A stretch of 64,000 nt of DNA from Oenanthe sinensis. Its lineage: Eukaryota; Streptophyta; Magnoliopsida; Apiales; Apiaceae. The translations under genes and the position numbers were made by a program. The stretch spans positions 9,383,501 to 9,447,500 of the forward strand of contig CM053795.1 of the NCBI GenBank assembly GCA_028671895.1. The letters are read 5' to 3'. The notes under the pieces were generated by a model that saw only the letters and a list, made by a program, of their open reading frames with translations, did not search any database and had not been told where the DNA came from. Every line of letters starts with the position of its first letter. Position 1 is the stretch's first letter. This document shows, one piece after another, positions 35,400 through 48,910 of the stretch.

Positions 35400-36331
35400 C
35401 GGTAATTATAGGCCGTTTGTTTTAATTTATTTTTAGAGATATGTACTTGTTCATTTAAAATAAAGTATTAAGATTTATACTTTTTTCAATAATATTATTA
35501 ATTTTCAACACTAGAAAAAACAAACACCTGATAATATATATAGATATATTTTTAAATTTTAAATTATGTTTTTTTATAATAATTAAAATTTTAAAACATG
35601 TAATCTTCTAAAAATTTATCGTACTTAATAAATACTATAAAGTATACATTTGTTTTTACGTAAACCTCAATTTTCTTTAAACTCCACTACTTTTAATTTT
35701 AGTGCACTTAATAAACCCTGTAAATATTTTGCAGGATGGTACAATTTAGACGCAACCTTAATTAAAATATACTAGTACTTAAATTTAAAGAAAGAAAAAA
35801 AATGCCATAAAAATGCATTTATTCTCTAAAAAAAATTTCTAGAAAACAAAAAATAGAAATGTAATGTATTTCTCATTCTGATCACTTTATCTAATCAGTG
35901 TTTTCTAATATACTTTGTATAAGTTCGATTCGGCTATCAATGTATATATGATAGCATCACAGTCTTGCAAGCAACATGATAATCAATGATCTTGAAAGGC
36001 TAAGCTAACAAAAATACAAAAGGGTATCTCATAGTATTTGCAATACAACCATAAAGCTGCATACAAAAACTTGGGAGATTCACACCTCCTCTGTATGTCA
36101 AGATATATATTACAATCTTGTTTCAACCTATACAAAAACAGAACCAGAGAAATTCATCCTTGGCTTACCAAGCATAGTATAGGTTAACACTTTTAACAAA
36201 ATAAAAGGCAATTAACACAGCTTTGCTTGCAGACTTCTGTATTTTTTTCCAAGCAATAAATTACGAGAAAAGTTTAGCAGTGCACATAAAGACAATGGAC
36301 ATCAGAATCAGAGGTGTGTTTATAGGTAGCG
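35400..36331. other. Spacer between the acidic protein gene and GATA gene
   Basis: AT-rich sequence to about 35950, then unique sequence that probably holds the GATA 3' UTR (36000-36331). No other gene is supportable. Confidence 0.5.
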
Positions 36332-39300
36332 TCATGGGCGGGCTTGATTTTGGTATATTGAGCTACTACTGGTGCTAGCTTGAGCATTAAAACTTGAAGT
36401 TGGCATCAAGAGTTCTGCTTGCGGGAAAGAACTGTGAGATGGAACATCTAGCAAAAGATCTTGATCAGAATGTTCATCAAACCGGAAAGAATCCAGCATT
36501 AGAGAGGTATTATCAGGAGGCAAGGCAAATAGGCTTTTTGGACTGAAGCAAGTGGCATCATTGTCGACGAGTTCCTTGTTATCATAGTTGGTCTTCATTG
36601 ATACTCTTTTTGGGCTCTTCATGGTAGTCTTCCCTCCTAAAATTCCAAATAAACAACTCTTGTAAGTACTAATTACATATTAACAGAATTATGAGAGAGC
36701 GAGAGAGGAGGGGGGGGGTGCGCTGACCTGAATAATTTTGAAATAGTCTGTCATGTGATCTCTTTACTTTCATTGATTGAGCAGACGCAACAGCAGCAGG
36801 CCCTGCAGCTTCAAAAGAACTGCCAGGACTATTTTCACATTTTACATCCTACAGCCAAAAACCAAGATTGGGTTATAATCATCAATTTTTGCACGTAGCC
36901 ATTTACTAAAACAATCCATTATATTCTCAGCAGAACCTTCAGTAAGTTGTATTGTTCCACCCAACTGGATCTCGTTAAATTACCAAGTACAAGCCTCTTC
37001 AAGTTTCCATTGTATTCACTTTTACCCAATGAAGGAGAGAAATCAAAAACTCCTTCTGCTAGTAGTTTCTGGAATGCGGATAAATCTTCTATGAACTGAG
37101 GGCTATCAAGCATGCTTTCAAGGCTACAAGTCATAACAAAGAATTAAATTACTATATTAACTTCTAAAATACACCAAAGACTGCAGTGGAGTATGATAGC
37201 ACTAGTAGTTACAGTTGATACAAACCTATCCGGATTTGCGACAGTGTCAACAGAAGGTAGATACTTCAGCAATTGCTGCTGCTCATCATTTGTTAAAAGC
37301 CTTTTAAACACCTCCAAATTGAGAACGTCCTGCAATTTTTAAGCATGATAATCATCACAAATCTGTATCCACGATTTTAGGTGCGTATATAAAATACGTT
37401 CAAGATCACGTCAATGCAAGCGAGAACCCAAGTGCCAAGAAACTTTTAAAAAATTGATCAAAATTCAGCTGAGTGCTAAGATAGCTAGATAATATCATCA
37501 GACATCAAGAATTTCCAGGGAATTGTTATTTATTGAAGATAATAAAAAAGACGTCATTACTAATGTACATTAATTTTACAAACACCCGCACTCTTAAACA
37601 ATTGGATAAGCACAATTCTACAAACTTGGTGTATAGTCTACAGCCTACTACATTTTCTCTTCTAAGTTTCCACAACAAAAATAATTTTAAATGAGTGACA
37701 TGTGCTCCATCTCAGTCAGAAAGTATAGTAAAGAGATCTAGAAGGTACTTTTAGGTCTATGTAGCACAGCGGTGAACTATGATTGGCAAGAAGCTGCAGT
37801 TTTTCTTCCTGGGCCTTCTCTCTGCAATTCAATAAGAAGTTAACAGGTAAAATGTATAAAAACGCCTAAATCAAACCATTTTAATCTCTTCACAAACTAA
37901 GATATTACAATTCTCATTAAAATATTGTCTCTGTGGTTTTATCACATCTCAGGTTCGTGCATGTTCACTGGACCTAACAACTTGTTGCTAGGTTTGTTTG
38001 CAAGAATAATAATATCTGGAATATCAAAACTTAAATGTCGTAAAAATTAATGGCATATATCCTAGTAATTTGGGATTATTTATCCCATGAAACACACATA
38101 GCCTATGAGCCATATCAGTATCGCTGCCACAGAATGAGGAATCTATTATTGCATGTTCTAAACAATAATTTAACCTTAGTACCTTATAAGTTGGCCTTGT
38201 TCCATTTCTGAACCAATCTTAGTTCTCTCAACTCCAGGACTTGTAAATTTGACACCCTTGCTAGAAGTATGTACAGGAAGGGTAGAAAACTGAGAATAAG
38301 CCTCACTGATGGAGTGGTGCTTGTTATCAACTGAAAGGGAGCTAGCTTCGGACTCCTCTTCACGGGCTATTGTGCTTGGATGCCTAATAAGTACACTTCC
38401 ATGCCCTATCTCGACAGAGACCATTGGAGTGTCACTATCAATGAGCAAATCCTCCTCAGACGATCCAGACAAGTATGACTGTTGTTCATGTAAGATGGTA
38501 TATAAATCTCTAGTAAGCTTCTCGACTGAAGATGGTTTTGGGTGATTGACACAGGTCCTCTTCCTTGAGGGTACCATTGTATCCCAAACAATAGATTGAG
38601 CTGGGCCTGCATGCATGAACAATGAGAAACTAATTAATAGAACTAGCACAATCACTGCATGAATCTTGATTATATCTTCAATCTATATATTTAGCAAGAA
38701 TGAGGAACAACATAAAAGATACAACTTCGAATGCAGAAGCGATGTTCCTGACATTAACATATAAGATTTATTGCACATTGGTACTGGACTTAATGTTCCT
38801 TTTTCAGATTAAGATGAATTTCACTTGCAACAACAGGAAAAAAAAATATGAAAGACTTTTACATCTTCATCAAGATACAAAAGGATTAATGATAAAGTTG
38901 ACAATACATGTTGATATGTATATATAATTATGCAGATAAGTAGCCAATCTACCTGTCCAGTCACTTGCATCTGCATTCACAAGCTGCAAACAACTCTCAG
39001 AGTTAGATATGGCAGAGCCAGAACTTGATCTATTACTTGTGTCTTCATCTAGGACCTTTCGAAAAGTTCGATTATAATCGAGGGCAACTCCAGAAGGGCC
39101 ACTGCCTCTCGGGAACCCTGAATTATAATCAGAGGCAGCCCCTCCACCTACTTGGCTGGTATGCTTTTGTTTTCTTTTTAGCACCTTTGCCTCTTTGTTT
39201 TTTAAGGATATGGTCTTCACCCTTTGAATCTTGTACTCCTCAAAATCATCTGGGTCTGCCCTAGAATGAAGAGGCGTGTAGTTTACAAGTGTTCCTTTTG

Positions 39301-40946
39301 TTCTCCACCGGGATCCACATGCATTGCATAGTACAGGCTTCTCTGGAGGCCCATTACGCCATAGAGGAGTGCCTATATTACAACTTTAGTATTAGCAAGC
39401 AATTATGAAGTTGTCAGAATGATCAAAAAAGGCACAATGCACATAGAGGCCAACTGAAAATTGCCAAATCTCTCTAAACATGTCACACAGGCTAGAGTTT
39501 ACTAGGAAGTTTAGCGGTATCTGAAAATTTTTAAGCATCATTGCAGTACAATTTATTCTTTTTATGGGGACCTGATAAAGGAATAAATTAGAAGTTTAAG
39601 GGCGGTATCCACAACCGAAAGAACCATTGATCAAATTGAAGGTGAGTGATTGAGAAGACTAGCCACTGCTCTCTCCTAGATGGATAACACAATATCAACT
39701 ATGAGCTCATCTAAGCTAATAGTTTGCAAGATTTTGGCAATGCCGGATAGCATCTGGAAATCAGCTAAGACCCTGTCCAGTTATACAATATTAAAGGATG
39801 TGACACACATTGAGCTAGATACAAAGTAGTGACTTGATAGCTGTATTATATATCTTGGGGAACTTGGTCTATCAAATTTTGGCAACCCTTGATGGCATTA
39901 CGGGCCTAAGCCTCACTCCAAATTCAGAAATAAGAACAGATAGGTTTGATTGACATGCATTGGTGACACGAGCTGAGGAGGAAGCACTATTTTCTTCCAG
40001 ACTCCTCTTCTACACTATGTTCACGATGAACAAACAACCACACCAGTTGCAGATTGCTTATCCAAACTTTGATAAAGCTTAACTAGCTAAATAGACCAAA
40101 CCAATGAGACTTCGGACATTCTTGAAGCTGGAGAAGGCTCGAGTGGAGGAATGTACCAACTGCAAAGTTTTTACCACGCGTTTTGGAAAGCTGATAACAA
40201 CGATTGAAGTCCTGATGGTATCTTCTATGATAAGCCATTACTAAATTAGCAACTATAAGTAAAGCTCCGGAAAACACCTAGGAGAGGGTAGAAAAGGGGC
40301 AACGCTTATAAGTGAATGAATAATTATGAGTGGACCAGGACATGGTGGCTTTAATGCTTTCCATACTTCTCAAGCATTGATACAAATGAGAACATTTCTA
40401 TGTCCGCGACAAGAGCAATACCCAATGACAGAGATTGGGAAAATAGCTTGAATATACATCAGAGTTCGATCCAAATGGAATGGAAATGATTCCTACAACC
40501 AGCACAATTTTCAAATTGTTTAGGAATTCAAAAGTGAGCCAGAATCACTACTAACCAGGACTTGAAATCAAGGTTTGATTCGCAAAGGCACAATATGAAG
40601 TGAACTTTAGCAAAAAAGAATACAGACTCAGTACATTTTCCTAGTAATGTATTAGCTAAAGTCAAGTTTCCATTAGTCTTGTACATAAAAAGAGTCAAAG
40701 GGGCAATTCACAACAATGTCAAGAACAAGAAAATTCTGGGTATGCTATAAACATATTTAATGATCCAACACCACAGCAATACAAATCAAACTCTGGGCAT
40801 GTCCTTCACATATATAAAAACTTGTGAAGATTGCATAACAACTTGTTTTCCCCATAAATATTAAAACTTTCGAGGTAAAATGAGAATTCAACAACAATAA
40901 ACTCACTGGTAACACCACAGTGACGGCAAGGTCCTTGCTTGCCCAT
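36332..40946 (-). CDS. GATA transcription factor 26/27-like with ASXH domain, 8 exons, 557 aa
   Basis: DNA-binding factor. Exons (minus): 40946-40907, 39372-38953, 38606-38183, 37821-37749, 37329-37226, 37123-36937, 36848-36728, 36636-36332; sum 1674 nt, all phases agree. The protein starts MGKQGPCRHCGVTS with a type IV zinc finger C-X2-C-X18-C-X2-C at residues 7-31, with TPLWRNGPPEKP between the pairs. A basic region (about 55-85) follows. SNRSSSGSAISNSESC and KPSSVEKLTRDLYTILHEQQ match Arabidopsis GATA26/27 from memory. Residues about 305-400 (SPLCYIDLKDVLNLEVFKRL, QQLLKYLPSVD, DSPQFIEDLSAFQKLLAEGV) form an ASXH domain, otherwise known from Polycomb-linked Asx proteins. The C-terminal 140 residues are Ser-rich. 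Arabidopsis GATA26 is about 510 aa. Which of the two names applies is not decidable here. Confidence 0.95.
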
Positions 40947-41522
40947 GTCTCTATATATTTTCTTGATTTAAAACAAAGAAATTTCGACAAATGGGGAAGA
41001 ACAACAAGCTCTTCAATAAAAAGTAGAACACAAAAGACTTTTTTAAAGCATATATCTATAAATAATATAATTATATAAATATTGTGTTCCTCTTCAACCC
41101 TTTTTAATGGCCTAAATTATACTAGTAACATAAAGCTTGTTCTTCCCTGCAACAAAGTGTTTGCAGAAACAAGAAAATCAAGAACAGTTTGTATATTAAA
41201 GACTCAAAAAACACTGTGAAGACAGCAAAATAAATCTCAGAGTGGGCAATCTCTAAACAATGAAATTGAAAAAGAGAAGACTCGTTAGAGGAATCTAATA
41301 AATGGTTGAGAAAGGGAGGTGAAATGGGAAAAAGGGGTTGTGTATGACCTCTTCTTCTTGTATTGTATATCAAGTAAATGTTTCAGCTTTCTTACCTTTA
41401 TTATTTTTGATGTTATACATTGTCATTTTTCTAAACCTCCTTTGTTATTTTAAAGGATTTTTTATATTTATTGTTTTCTAACTTGTAAAAGTGTTTAAGA
41501 AAATTATTATTATAATTTACTA
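40947..41522. other. GATA gene 5' leader and promoter
   Basis: Probable 5' UTR and promoter of the minus-strand GATA gene. A GAGAGG/CTTCTTCTTG pyrimidine-rich stretch at 41345-41362 (minus-strand purine-rich) resembles a plant leader or Y patch. No separate gene. Confidence 0.4.
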
Positions 41523-41755
41523 ATCCCTCCGTACCATATTAAAAGTTTTTTTTGAAAAAATAATCAATATTAAGAAAAGTTAGTTGTACAGTAATTTTAT
41601 GTGCGTATCATATTTATTATGACTATTTTATACTAAATAAAATAAATTTTATATTGAAAATGACAGAAAAAAAGGTAATCTTGAATTTTTTTACATTGAA
41701 AGTAGAATGGACAATTTTTTTCTCAAAAAAAACTAATATTATTGGACGGAGAGAG
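41523..41755. mobile_element. Stowaway-like MITE
   Basis: Left end ATCCCTCCGTACCATATTAA and the inverted right end CTCTCTCCGTCCAATAATAT; TA borders at 41521-41522 and 41756-41757. The arms continue as AGTTTTTTTTGA / TCAAAAAAAACT. About 233 bp with an AT-rich interior. Confidence 0.82.
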
Positions 41756-42589
41756 TATCAGTTTAAACATTTCTTCTTTTCCTATTATTCATTTTTTATT
41801 ATACCGATTATTTTAAACAATTTACGCACATTTCGACTAATTTTTAAAAAAACTATTCATTTTTGAATTTTATTAGAAACATATTTTTATTAAATTATAT
41901 TGTTATCCCTATGTATATATTTCAAAAGGTTAGGAGTTTGGTTTTAACAAAAGTATGGATTTAAGATTATTTTTTATTCTTTTTATTATATTTGAAATAA
42001 TAACACTCTTGAGCAGGGAAGGAAAAGAAAGCAGAAGGTAAGAGGAAAGTGATGGAGAGGTTATTGAGATTTGTAAACAAGAAAATGGGAGTGAAAAACA
42101 AGAGAGTTTGTTTGGCCCTTCTTTACTTACCTTTGCTTAATTATTATTTTTGGCCATCCATGAAATATTAGTTATTATATTAGTTAAATTGATATTGTTT
42201 TGTACTTTTGTGTATATGGTGATGACATGATGTTGATAAATATATTTATCCACTGTGTTTTTTTATATGTTAGGTGTTTTTTTTAAGTTTGTTCTAGCAC
42301 AAGGAAGCTGGTATTGGTTGTCAAAGCCACATCCTTAGTAACTGATGTGGCAATTGTGACCCAATAAGAGCACTGTTTTGGGCCCACATGATGTGTTAGG
42401 CACTAATCACTGAATTAGTACTTGGATTTTAATTCAGCTGGATTTTAATTAACATTAATGCAGGAGAGTGACTAATGTTAGGACCTTTTTAACACGTACA
42501 GTCGAGATAATTATTAATTATAGTGTTTTTAGTGGATAATAGGTTTTCTAAAAAACAAATAAAACATATATGAGTATTATCTTTTATTT

Positions 42590-43440
42590 TAAAGTAATTT
42601 ATCATCAATATCATAATGGTGTTTAATATAATAATAAAATATGAGATCTTTAATAGTTAACTCAATTTTTAATGATTTAAATTTTTTAGTTATATTAATA
42701 TTATTGTATATTTAAATTAAAGTTTAAATTTTATATTTTAAAAAAATTATTATAATATAATATTTGTTTAACGTAATTGTACTTAATACAATTTACTTAC
42801 GTATATCAATTTCACCAACACTCAACATCTTTAATTCATTTTAAATTACAACTTATTAATTATATTTCATAAATATTACAATATTATTATTTTGTTATCA
42901 ATATTAAATTTTATATAAAATTATATTAAAAATTTAAATATCATACAGTTTTAGCATATATGTATATATATAATAATAAATATATATTCATATTTTTATA
43001 ATTAATATATGCACACACATATCCATATATACATATAATTAATATTAAAATTTTATTTATTATAATATAAATCCAAACTATATATAATTATTTATATTAT
43101 ATAACAATCTAGTTATTATAATTAAATTTTAATTATCATTAAATTAACTATTCTTATTAATTTATTATAACCAGTTTTTAATTATCTAATTCTTTTAGTA
43201 ATATCAATATTATATTATAGCCTAAATTTTATGTTTTAAAAATTCTATTATATTATAACCATCTATTTACACATATCAATTTCATCATCTCTTCTAATTC
43301 ATTTGAAATTACTATTTATTAATTAAATTTCATAAATATTATATATATAATTCTATTAAAATTTATAATATCATATAATTTTAATATATATATATATAAT
43401 ATTTAGTAACAAAAAATGATTCATATTATTATTCTTTTAC
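42590..43440. repeat. AT-rich internally duplicated repeat related to the 58-59 kb Helitron-like unit
   Basis: The phrase ACAACTTATTAATTATATTT then CATAAATATTA occurs near 42846 and, slightly changed, near 43310, giving two copies about 465 bp apart. Similar phrases (ACTACAACTTATTAATTAAA) lie at 58990 in the Helitron-like unit. Element ends were not found here. Confidence 0.5.
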
Positions 43441-44112
43441 CTTAGGTAACTCAGCTCAAGATGATGGGTTCATTCGAAACATATTTTTTTATTTCAAAAA
43501 TAGAATGGAATTGATATTTGTATTCAGTTTATGTGGGGCGGAAATAAATTAAATCATTAATTAGAAAAATATGATTCAAAATGGTTTTTTCCGAATCTTC
43601 ATTTGCTAATAACTCGACTCCAACTATTTATGAACAAGTTTATGTTTAAATTGGTTATTGTCGAGCTGAATGACCCGAATTTAAGCACGAATTTTTATAC
43701 TATTAAAAAATACAATTTAATTCGACTCAATTTATTTTTAAAAAATTATATTAAATTCAACTACGTTCATTTACAATTCCATTATTTCAGGCCAATAAAT
43801 ATTCTTTTCACCAGCAAGCAAATCAAATCACAGGCTAATAGTCCTATTTTTAGTTCGATCTTTGATTATCTTTTATGAAATTTGTTGGAATCTATTTTTG
43901 TCTATTGATCTCATTATTTATCGTAATCAATTTATGAATTAATTATTTTAATCCATGATATTTGTGTATTAGATCTCCGTAATTTATCGTCGAAAAGGAA
44001 GAGAAAAGATCGCTAGCAAATCTTGCAAGTGACAGCTGACATGTAGCGCCTTCCTCCCGTTGAAGTTGGCATCTCGTTTAAATTGGGCGATAGACAAGTT
44101 TTAAAATTCGAA
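43441..44112. other. Spacer, no gene seen
   Basis: Mixed AT-rich sequence with a 91-codon open frame (43603-43878, +) of unusual Phe/Asn/Ile/Leu-rich composition and no recognisable domain. I regard the frame as chance. Confidence 0.4.
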
Positions 44113-44117
44113 GTTTG

Positions 44118-45813
44118 TAATATCCGTAATTATTTATTTAATTAATAATAATAATATTTATTAGAATTGGAATTTGTAAAATTATTTTAATAATAATATT
44201 TATTTATATTGAAACTGGTTTAAAACAGAGGTTGTATTTAAATTAGTAATTAAATTAAAAAAGAATAATATTTATTAAAACTTTTTATATATTATATACA
44301 CGGGCACGGCCTTATAAAAAAAACACGTTTGAGTTTTATTAAACCATAAAATCAATAGCCTATTGAGGGAGAAAGAAAACGAGCCGTCGCCTGGAATTGT
44401 TTCGTTGATTTCATCTTTGACTTCAAGAAGAATAGGTAGTGGCTTTCGAAAATTAGCATTAATGGTTACTACTTGGTGCTTTTGTATATAGTATTTTATT
44501 ATATCTAATACATGAGCATGTCATCACTTCGTCAGTAAACTAGTCTGGTAAATTAAAATATTGATTATGACTTGATACATTATTTGACTACTGGGTAGAT
44601 TTATTTTGTTAAATAATATAGATTAATTATATTAGTATGTAATTCTTATCATTAATAATGACATATCATTCTACTGATTCACAGCCTTGACAGTTTGATT
44701 AAGTTTATTAAAATATTAGTTAATACATGAAGGTATGTTAATTTATAATTGTGTGGTTGGATTTAAAGGTCATGAGTTTAGCGGGACGTTTGCTACTTTC
44801 ATGAAAATTTGAGGTTGATATATTTAAGGTACGGATTTCGTCCCCTCTTTCTTCAGCGCTAATCTTTTTAGGATTAATTATATTTAATTCATTCTGTTTG
44901 TAAATATGTTCCTTCCGTTATTATTCGTTTTAACTATTTTGATTTTATAAAAATTATTTTAAAGTTTGTATCGAAATATTTAAATATTTACTTCTGCGAT
45001 TTTCAAAAATTATATATGTTACATATCTGCAAAGAATATTTGAAATATCTATTCAGTTTATTTTTTTTTTTAAATTGTGAAAATTGTTTTATTTGAACCC
45101 TTAGAGTGATATAGGGTATACCGAGTTAACCAGCTGTAGGGGTACTACAGCCTTGTCATTGCGGCACCAGTGACATGACACTTCCGTGACAGTGTGATTG
45201 GTCACGGTGTATCCTTCTGTTAGCTCGGGAGGCAGGCTTTGACCATTGTGATATTTGTTTGAGGATACGTGGGTGCACCCAGAGATTTGATTTGATATTT
45301 GACGGTGACATTGTATATGTCGTACACGTTGTCCGATTTATTGCACGCATGAGGTACCCTATGATGTGTGTATTTTTTATCTGTTTTGATATCAGTATGA
45401 AATATCATAACCCCTATTTGCTTCAGCCTTGTTTTTTTAAATTAAATTTTATTTATTACTGTCAAATTATATATCGTGTTTCTTGTTTTATTAATTGTAT
45501 TTCAATCCGTATTGGACATTTGGCTTATGCCGTATTCGTTCTTCTGACATGTACTTAGGAAGATCTCAGGCTGTGTGGTGGAGAGGTACAATTATTCCAC
45601 TTATTAGGACGTTTGAACTTTCTGTATTATTTAGAGATTATTTATTATTAGAGATTTTGGATTTTATTTGCATTTATCGCTTTTGGAGGTTTTAATAGTA
45701 TTTTAGAGACTTGTTTGACCTATTTAAATATTATAAGATAAATTTTAGTACTCTATATAAATATTATGATTTGATAAGTAACTTCTCGTCTCTTTTTGTA
45801 AAGGAGTGTTGTA
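44118..45813 (+). mobile_element. Solo LTR with 5-bp target duplication
   Basis: Begins TGTAATATCCGTAATTATTT, the typical start of plant Ty3/gypsy (Tat/Ogre-like) LTRs, and ends GGAGTGTTGTA, a mutated form of the usual GTGTTACA. It is bordered by AAGTT on both sides (44113-44117 and 45814-45818), a perfect 5-bp target duplication. Length 1696 bp. No internal retroelement domain is present, so it is best explained by LTR-LTR recombination. Open frames within it (45156-45695) are not genes. Confidence 0.75.
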
Positions 45814-45818
45814 AAGTT

Positions 45819-46857
45819 TCATCGCGAATGAATCCTGAATGGTTCCGTAATGTCCAAATTTTATAGTCATGTTAACGAGGGGGTACTTGTCATTTCACAT
45901 CTATATTCCTAACCTTTATCCCGATAAAAATTACATATATTAAAGATTAATCGAATCCTCAGGAATTTCAAACTGGACGGCTGGCACCTCAAACTAGATT
46001 AGTTACATTTTTTACGTGTAAGTATTCAGTATTTCAGTAAGATATACTAGAGTAGATAGATAGGCTTGACTTGATTTGTAATTATGTCGACTCTACGGAC
46101 CAATATAATACAAGTAATTTATTCTTGATTTTTTTTTTTTGAAAAATACGATTTTTTTATAAAAATATCTAATAAATAAATAATGAAAATTATCCTTGTC
46201 ACGTAAACTTGACAGTCTCGTTCAGCCCGGAATATGCTATTAATACTGAAAGAAAATATCAACAATTCTAATATTGGTAACGGTGGGGCTCATGAGTCAT
46301 GAATGACTTCTTAGTTTTGTCCGTGAAAGACGACTCACTATTCAGAGTTTAGAGCAGTAATTCAAACTTGAGCAGCTCACCTCGTTTGAGTAGTTTGGAT
46401 TTAATTTCAACTATTTTTTAGCTAATTGATTTCCTCTATCTGGTTTTTAATATTTGACGTTTAAGATTTTAGCACATATATTAAGAAAGGTGATAAACAT
46501 ATGTGAAACCTAATTTTCATGTCAATTGTTTATTACTCCTATTAATGATATTATATTGAAACTCACAACAATATTTATTCTTACCGTTCTATTTTTGCTT
46601 CCTTAAAATTTTATTGACCTCACGTATTCTTCTCAAATTCCCTCCAAATTTTTAATCCGATTCAAACAAAAATTTACAAATAAATATTCCCTCCAACCAT
46701 GACTTATAAATAGTTAGGAATGCAGAAATTAAATCACTAAATGTACAGCAGCCAGGAGCAATACAAAAAAGGCAGATTGAGATAATTATAGAGGTTTGAT
46801 TTTGATTTTCTAATAAACCTGAAAGAAGTTACATTTGTCTTCAACAATCAAGGAACT
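45819..46857. other. Spacer between two solo LTRs
   Basis: About 1 kb of unique-looking AT-rich sequence with no gene or recognisable element. Confidence 0.45.
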
Positions 46858-47983
46858 TGTAGTATCCCATATTTTTTAGAATAGTAAAATAGATTAATAA
46901 TAATAGAAAAATGATTAAAATTGGATAGAAATTAGTAATTAGAATTTGATTAGAATAATGGACTTTCGGATATCGGTCGGATTTGAATCGTAATAGGTTT
47001 TGTTATAGGGTTTAAAACTGTATATATATATTGAGATATGCTTATTCTTTGATATTCTATTCGAGACACCTTGACTAAACAGTTGTAAATCTCTTTCGAT
47101 ACAAATCTTTATTCTTTTTCTTCATCTTTGTTATTAAAATTCGTAGAATTTTCCATACACAAATCATCTATATCGTAAAATTCATCGTTAATCGGAATCC
47201 GTTGATTCTAGACTTTTTAAAAATATCTTTTCGTTCTCTACAACTTTTATGGTTTAAGTTTTTCGAGAAAATATTGTTTAGAGGGTCGAAAATGTAAAAT
47301 ACAAATCTGGGCAGATTCGGAATCACGGAGATATTCTAGGCTTGAGAAATGATGTTTTCGATTGGATACTAAGGATTGAATATATATTTTAAGATGTTGT
47401 GAATTCTTGGTTTGCGGGGTTAAGGTAAGTTTTCGATCGATATTTCTAGTGCTTTTAAAAATTATGTGTTGTGTGTCAACAGTAATTTTGGAACTCTGAT
47501 TTATGTCATGGTTTGTGAAAATTTAGGACCGAGGTCACTGGGTAGTAGTGATAGTTTTCTGAAAATTTAGGACCGTTATCACCGGATGGTAGTGGTATAA
47601 ATTACGGGTAACAAGTTATTGTTTTATGTGTGGTCATCTTATCGAAAAATAATATGAAAGTGCATCAAAGTCATATGTATAGTTATCATATCAAAAGTAT
47701 TTTGTTATATGTATTACTTGTTACTTGGTCCGACTAGTTGGATCGATTAGTTAATTATTGGGTTGTGTAACTCATTACTTACAATTTTCAGGTTCGGTGT
47801 AAGAGTAAGATCGAGTACATTGGATTTCGAGGATCTTAGATATGAAGTAGATTAATTATTGTCTTGTAATTGTTAGTTGCACTTTTGTAAAAGTTATTTT
47901 TGTAATATAGTTTTTTATTAATAAATTGTATTATATTTTAGATTTGCTCAGATTAATAGTTCAAAAAAGGGCGTGCTGTTACA
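46858..47983 (+). mobile_element. Second probable solo LTR
   Basis: Starts TGTAGTATCCCATATTTTTT and ends GGGCGTGCTGTTACA, the expected TG...CA ends of a Tat/Ogre-like LTR; length 1126 bp. A TATA-like TATATATATATTGAG stands at 47020-47035. Two imperfect copies of GAAAATTTAGGACCG with flanking sequence lie near 47517 and 47558. The flanks GAACT and ATACT match at only 3 of 5 bases, so the target duplication has decayed or the ends are slightly off. Confidence 0.55.
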
Positions 47984-48089
47984 ATACTCCTTAGTTTTTT
48001 TATTGTGTATATGTACATACTTCATTTTTTTATTTTTTATTAGTTTATTTAATAAATCATAGGGTTTTTTGTCTTTACTTTTTATTTAT

Positions 48090-48910
48090 AGTTCATATGG
48101 ATGCACAACACAACGAGGATGAAAATATTTCAAAATTATAAGGAAGATTTACCTCAAATCATATTGATTTGAACGAACATTCATTTACAAGTGATTTTAT
48201 TATTTTTATTTTTTATATAAGTATATATTGGAGTACTAAATTTATATAATACCGAGTATATAAAATTTTAGTTTAGAATTTCATTTATAAGATATAAATT
48301 TTAATTTTAATCATTGTTTTAGAACATTAAATTTTTATATTAGATTTTTGTTGCCAGTATTAGTATTTTTAATTTTTGTTAAGGTGAATTGTACTCGTAC
48401 TCCCCAAAAAATATACTGGCTAGAGGACCTGAAATGAATTTTATTGACTTGAATGAACCTCCACTAACAAGTTCAGTAATTTCTTTTCTTTTACGTTTAT
48501 ACGTGTTTATTCTTAAATTCTAAGTTTTGAGGTTTACTTGGCTTTCTTTTACAATATTATGTGATAATTACTTTATTGAAGTAGAAACAATTTTGTCTAA
48601 TAGAGATTCCACAATAGTCGATATTGATATTAATAAATCACCGGGTAATTTATTTTATTTAATTTTAAGTTTATATGTGTTTATTTCTAAATTTCAAAAC
48701 TTTAAGTTTTAACCCTTTTTTTTGTTGCATCTGGTGATAGTCAAGCAGAAAGAAATTTCCTCGCACAAGCAGAATATAGTGAGAGAAGATCTAGTATTGA
48801 TTTTAATGAAACTCAACTTACAAGTAATTTTAATGGGACAATTACCTGAACAAATATGTTGTGATGAGAGAATTGTAACCGAAGTACTTAATTTTTTGAA
48901 TTACTAATGT
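48090..48910 (+). pseudogene. Four duplicated exon-like modules with an IDLNE core
   Basis: Four stretches encode variants of one short peptide: HIDLNEHSFTSDF (about 48159), FIDLNEPPLTSS (48438), VDIDINKSPG (48619) and SIDFNETQLTSNF (48797). They are spaced about 180-280 bp apart, each followed by AT-rich sequence with a shared TTTATATGTGTTTATT phrase, so whole exon-plus-intron units seem duplicated. The first carries an in-frame stop 19 bases upstream of the module. I do not recognise the parent gene. N-termini of FAR1/MULE-type proteins sometimes carry a similar LNE motif, but that link is speculative. Confidence 0.4.

Noticed and set aside
45156..45695. Overlapping frames of 62-99 codons on both strands
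   Set aside because: They lie inside the solo LTR at 44118-45813 and resemble no retroelement protein.
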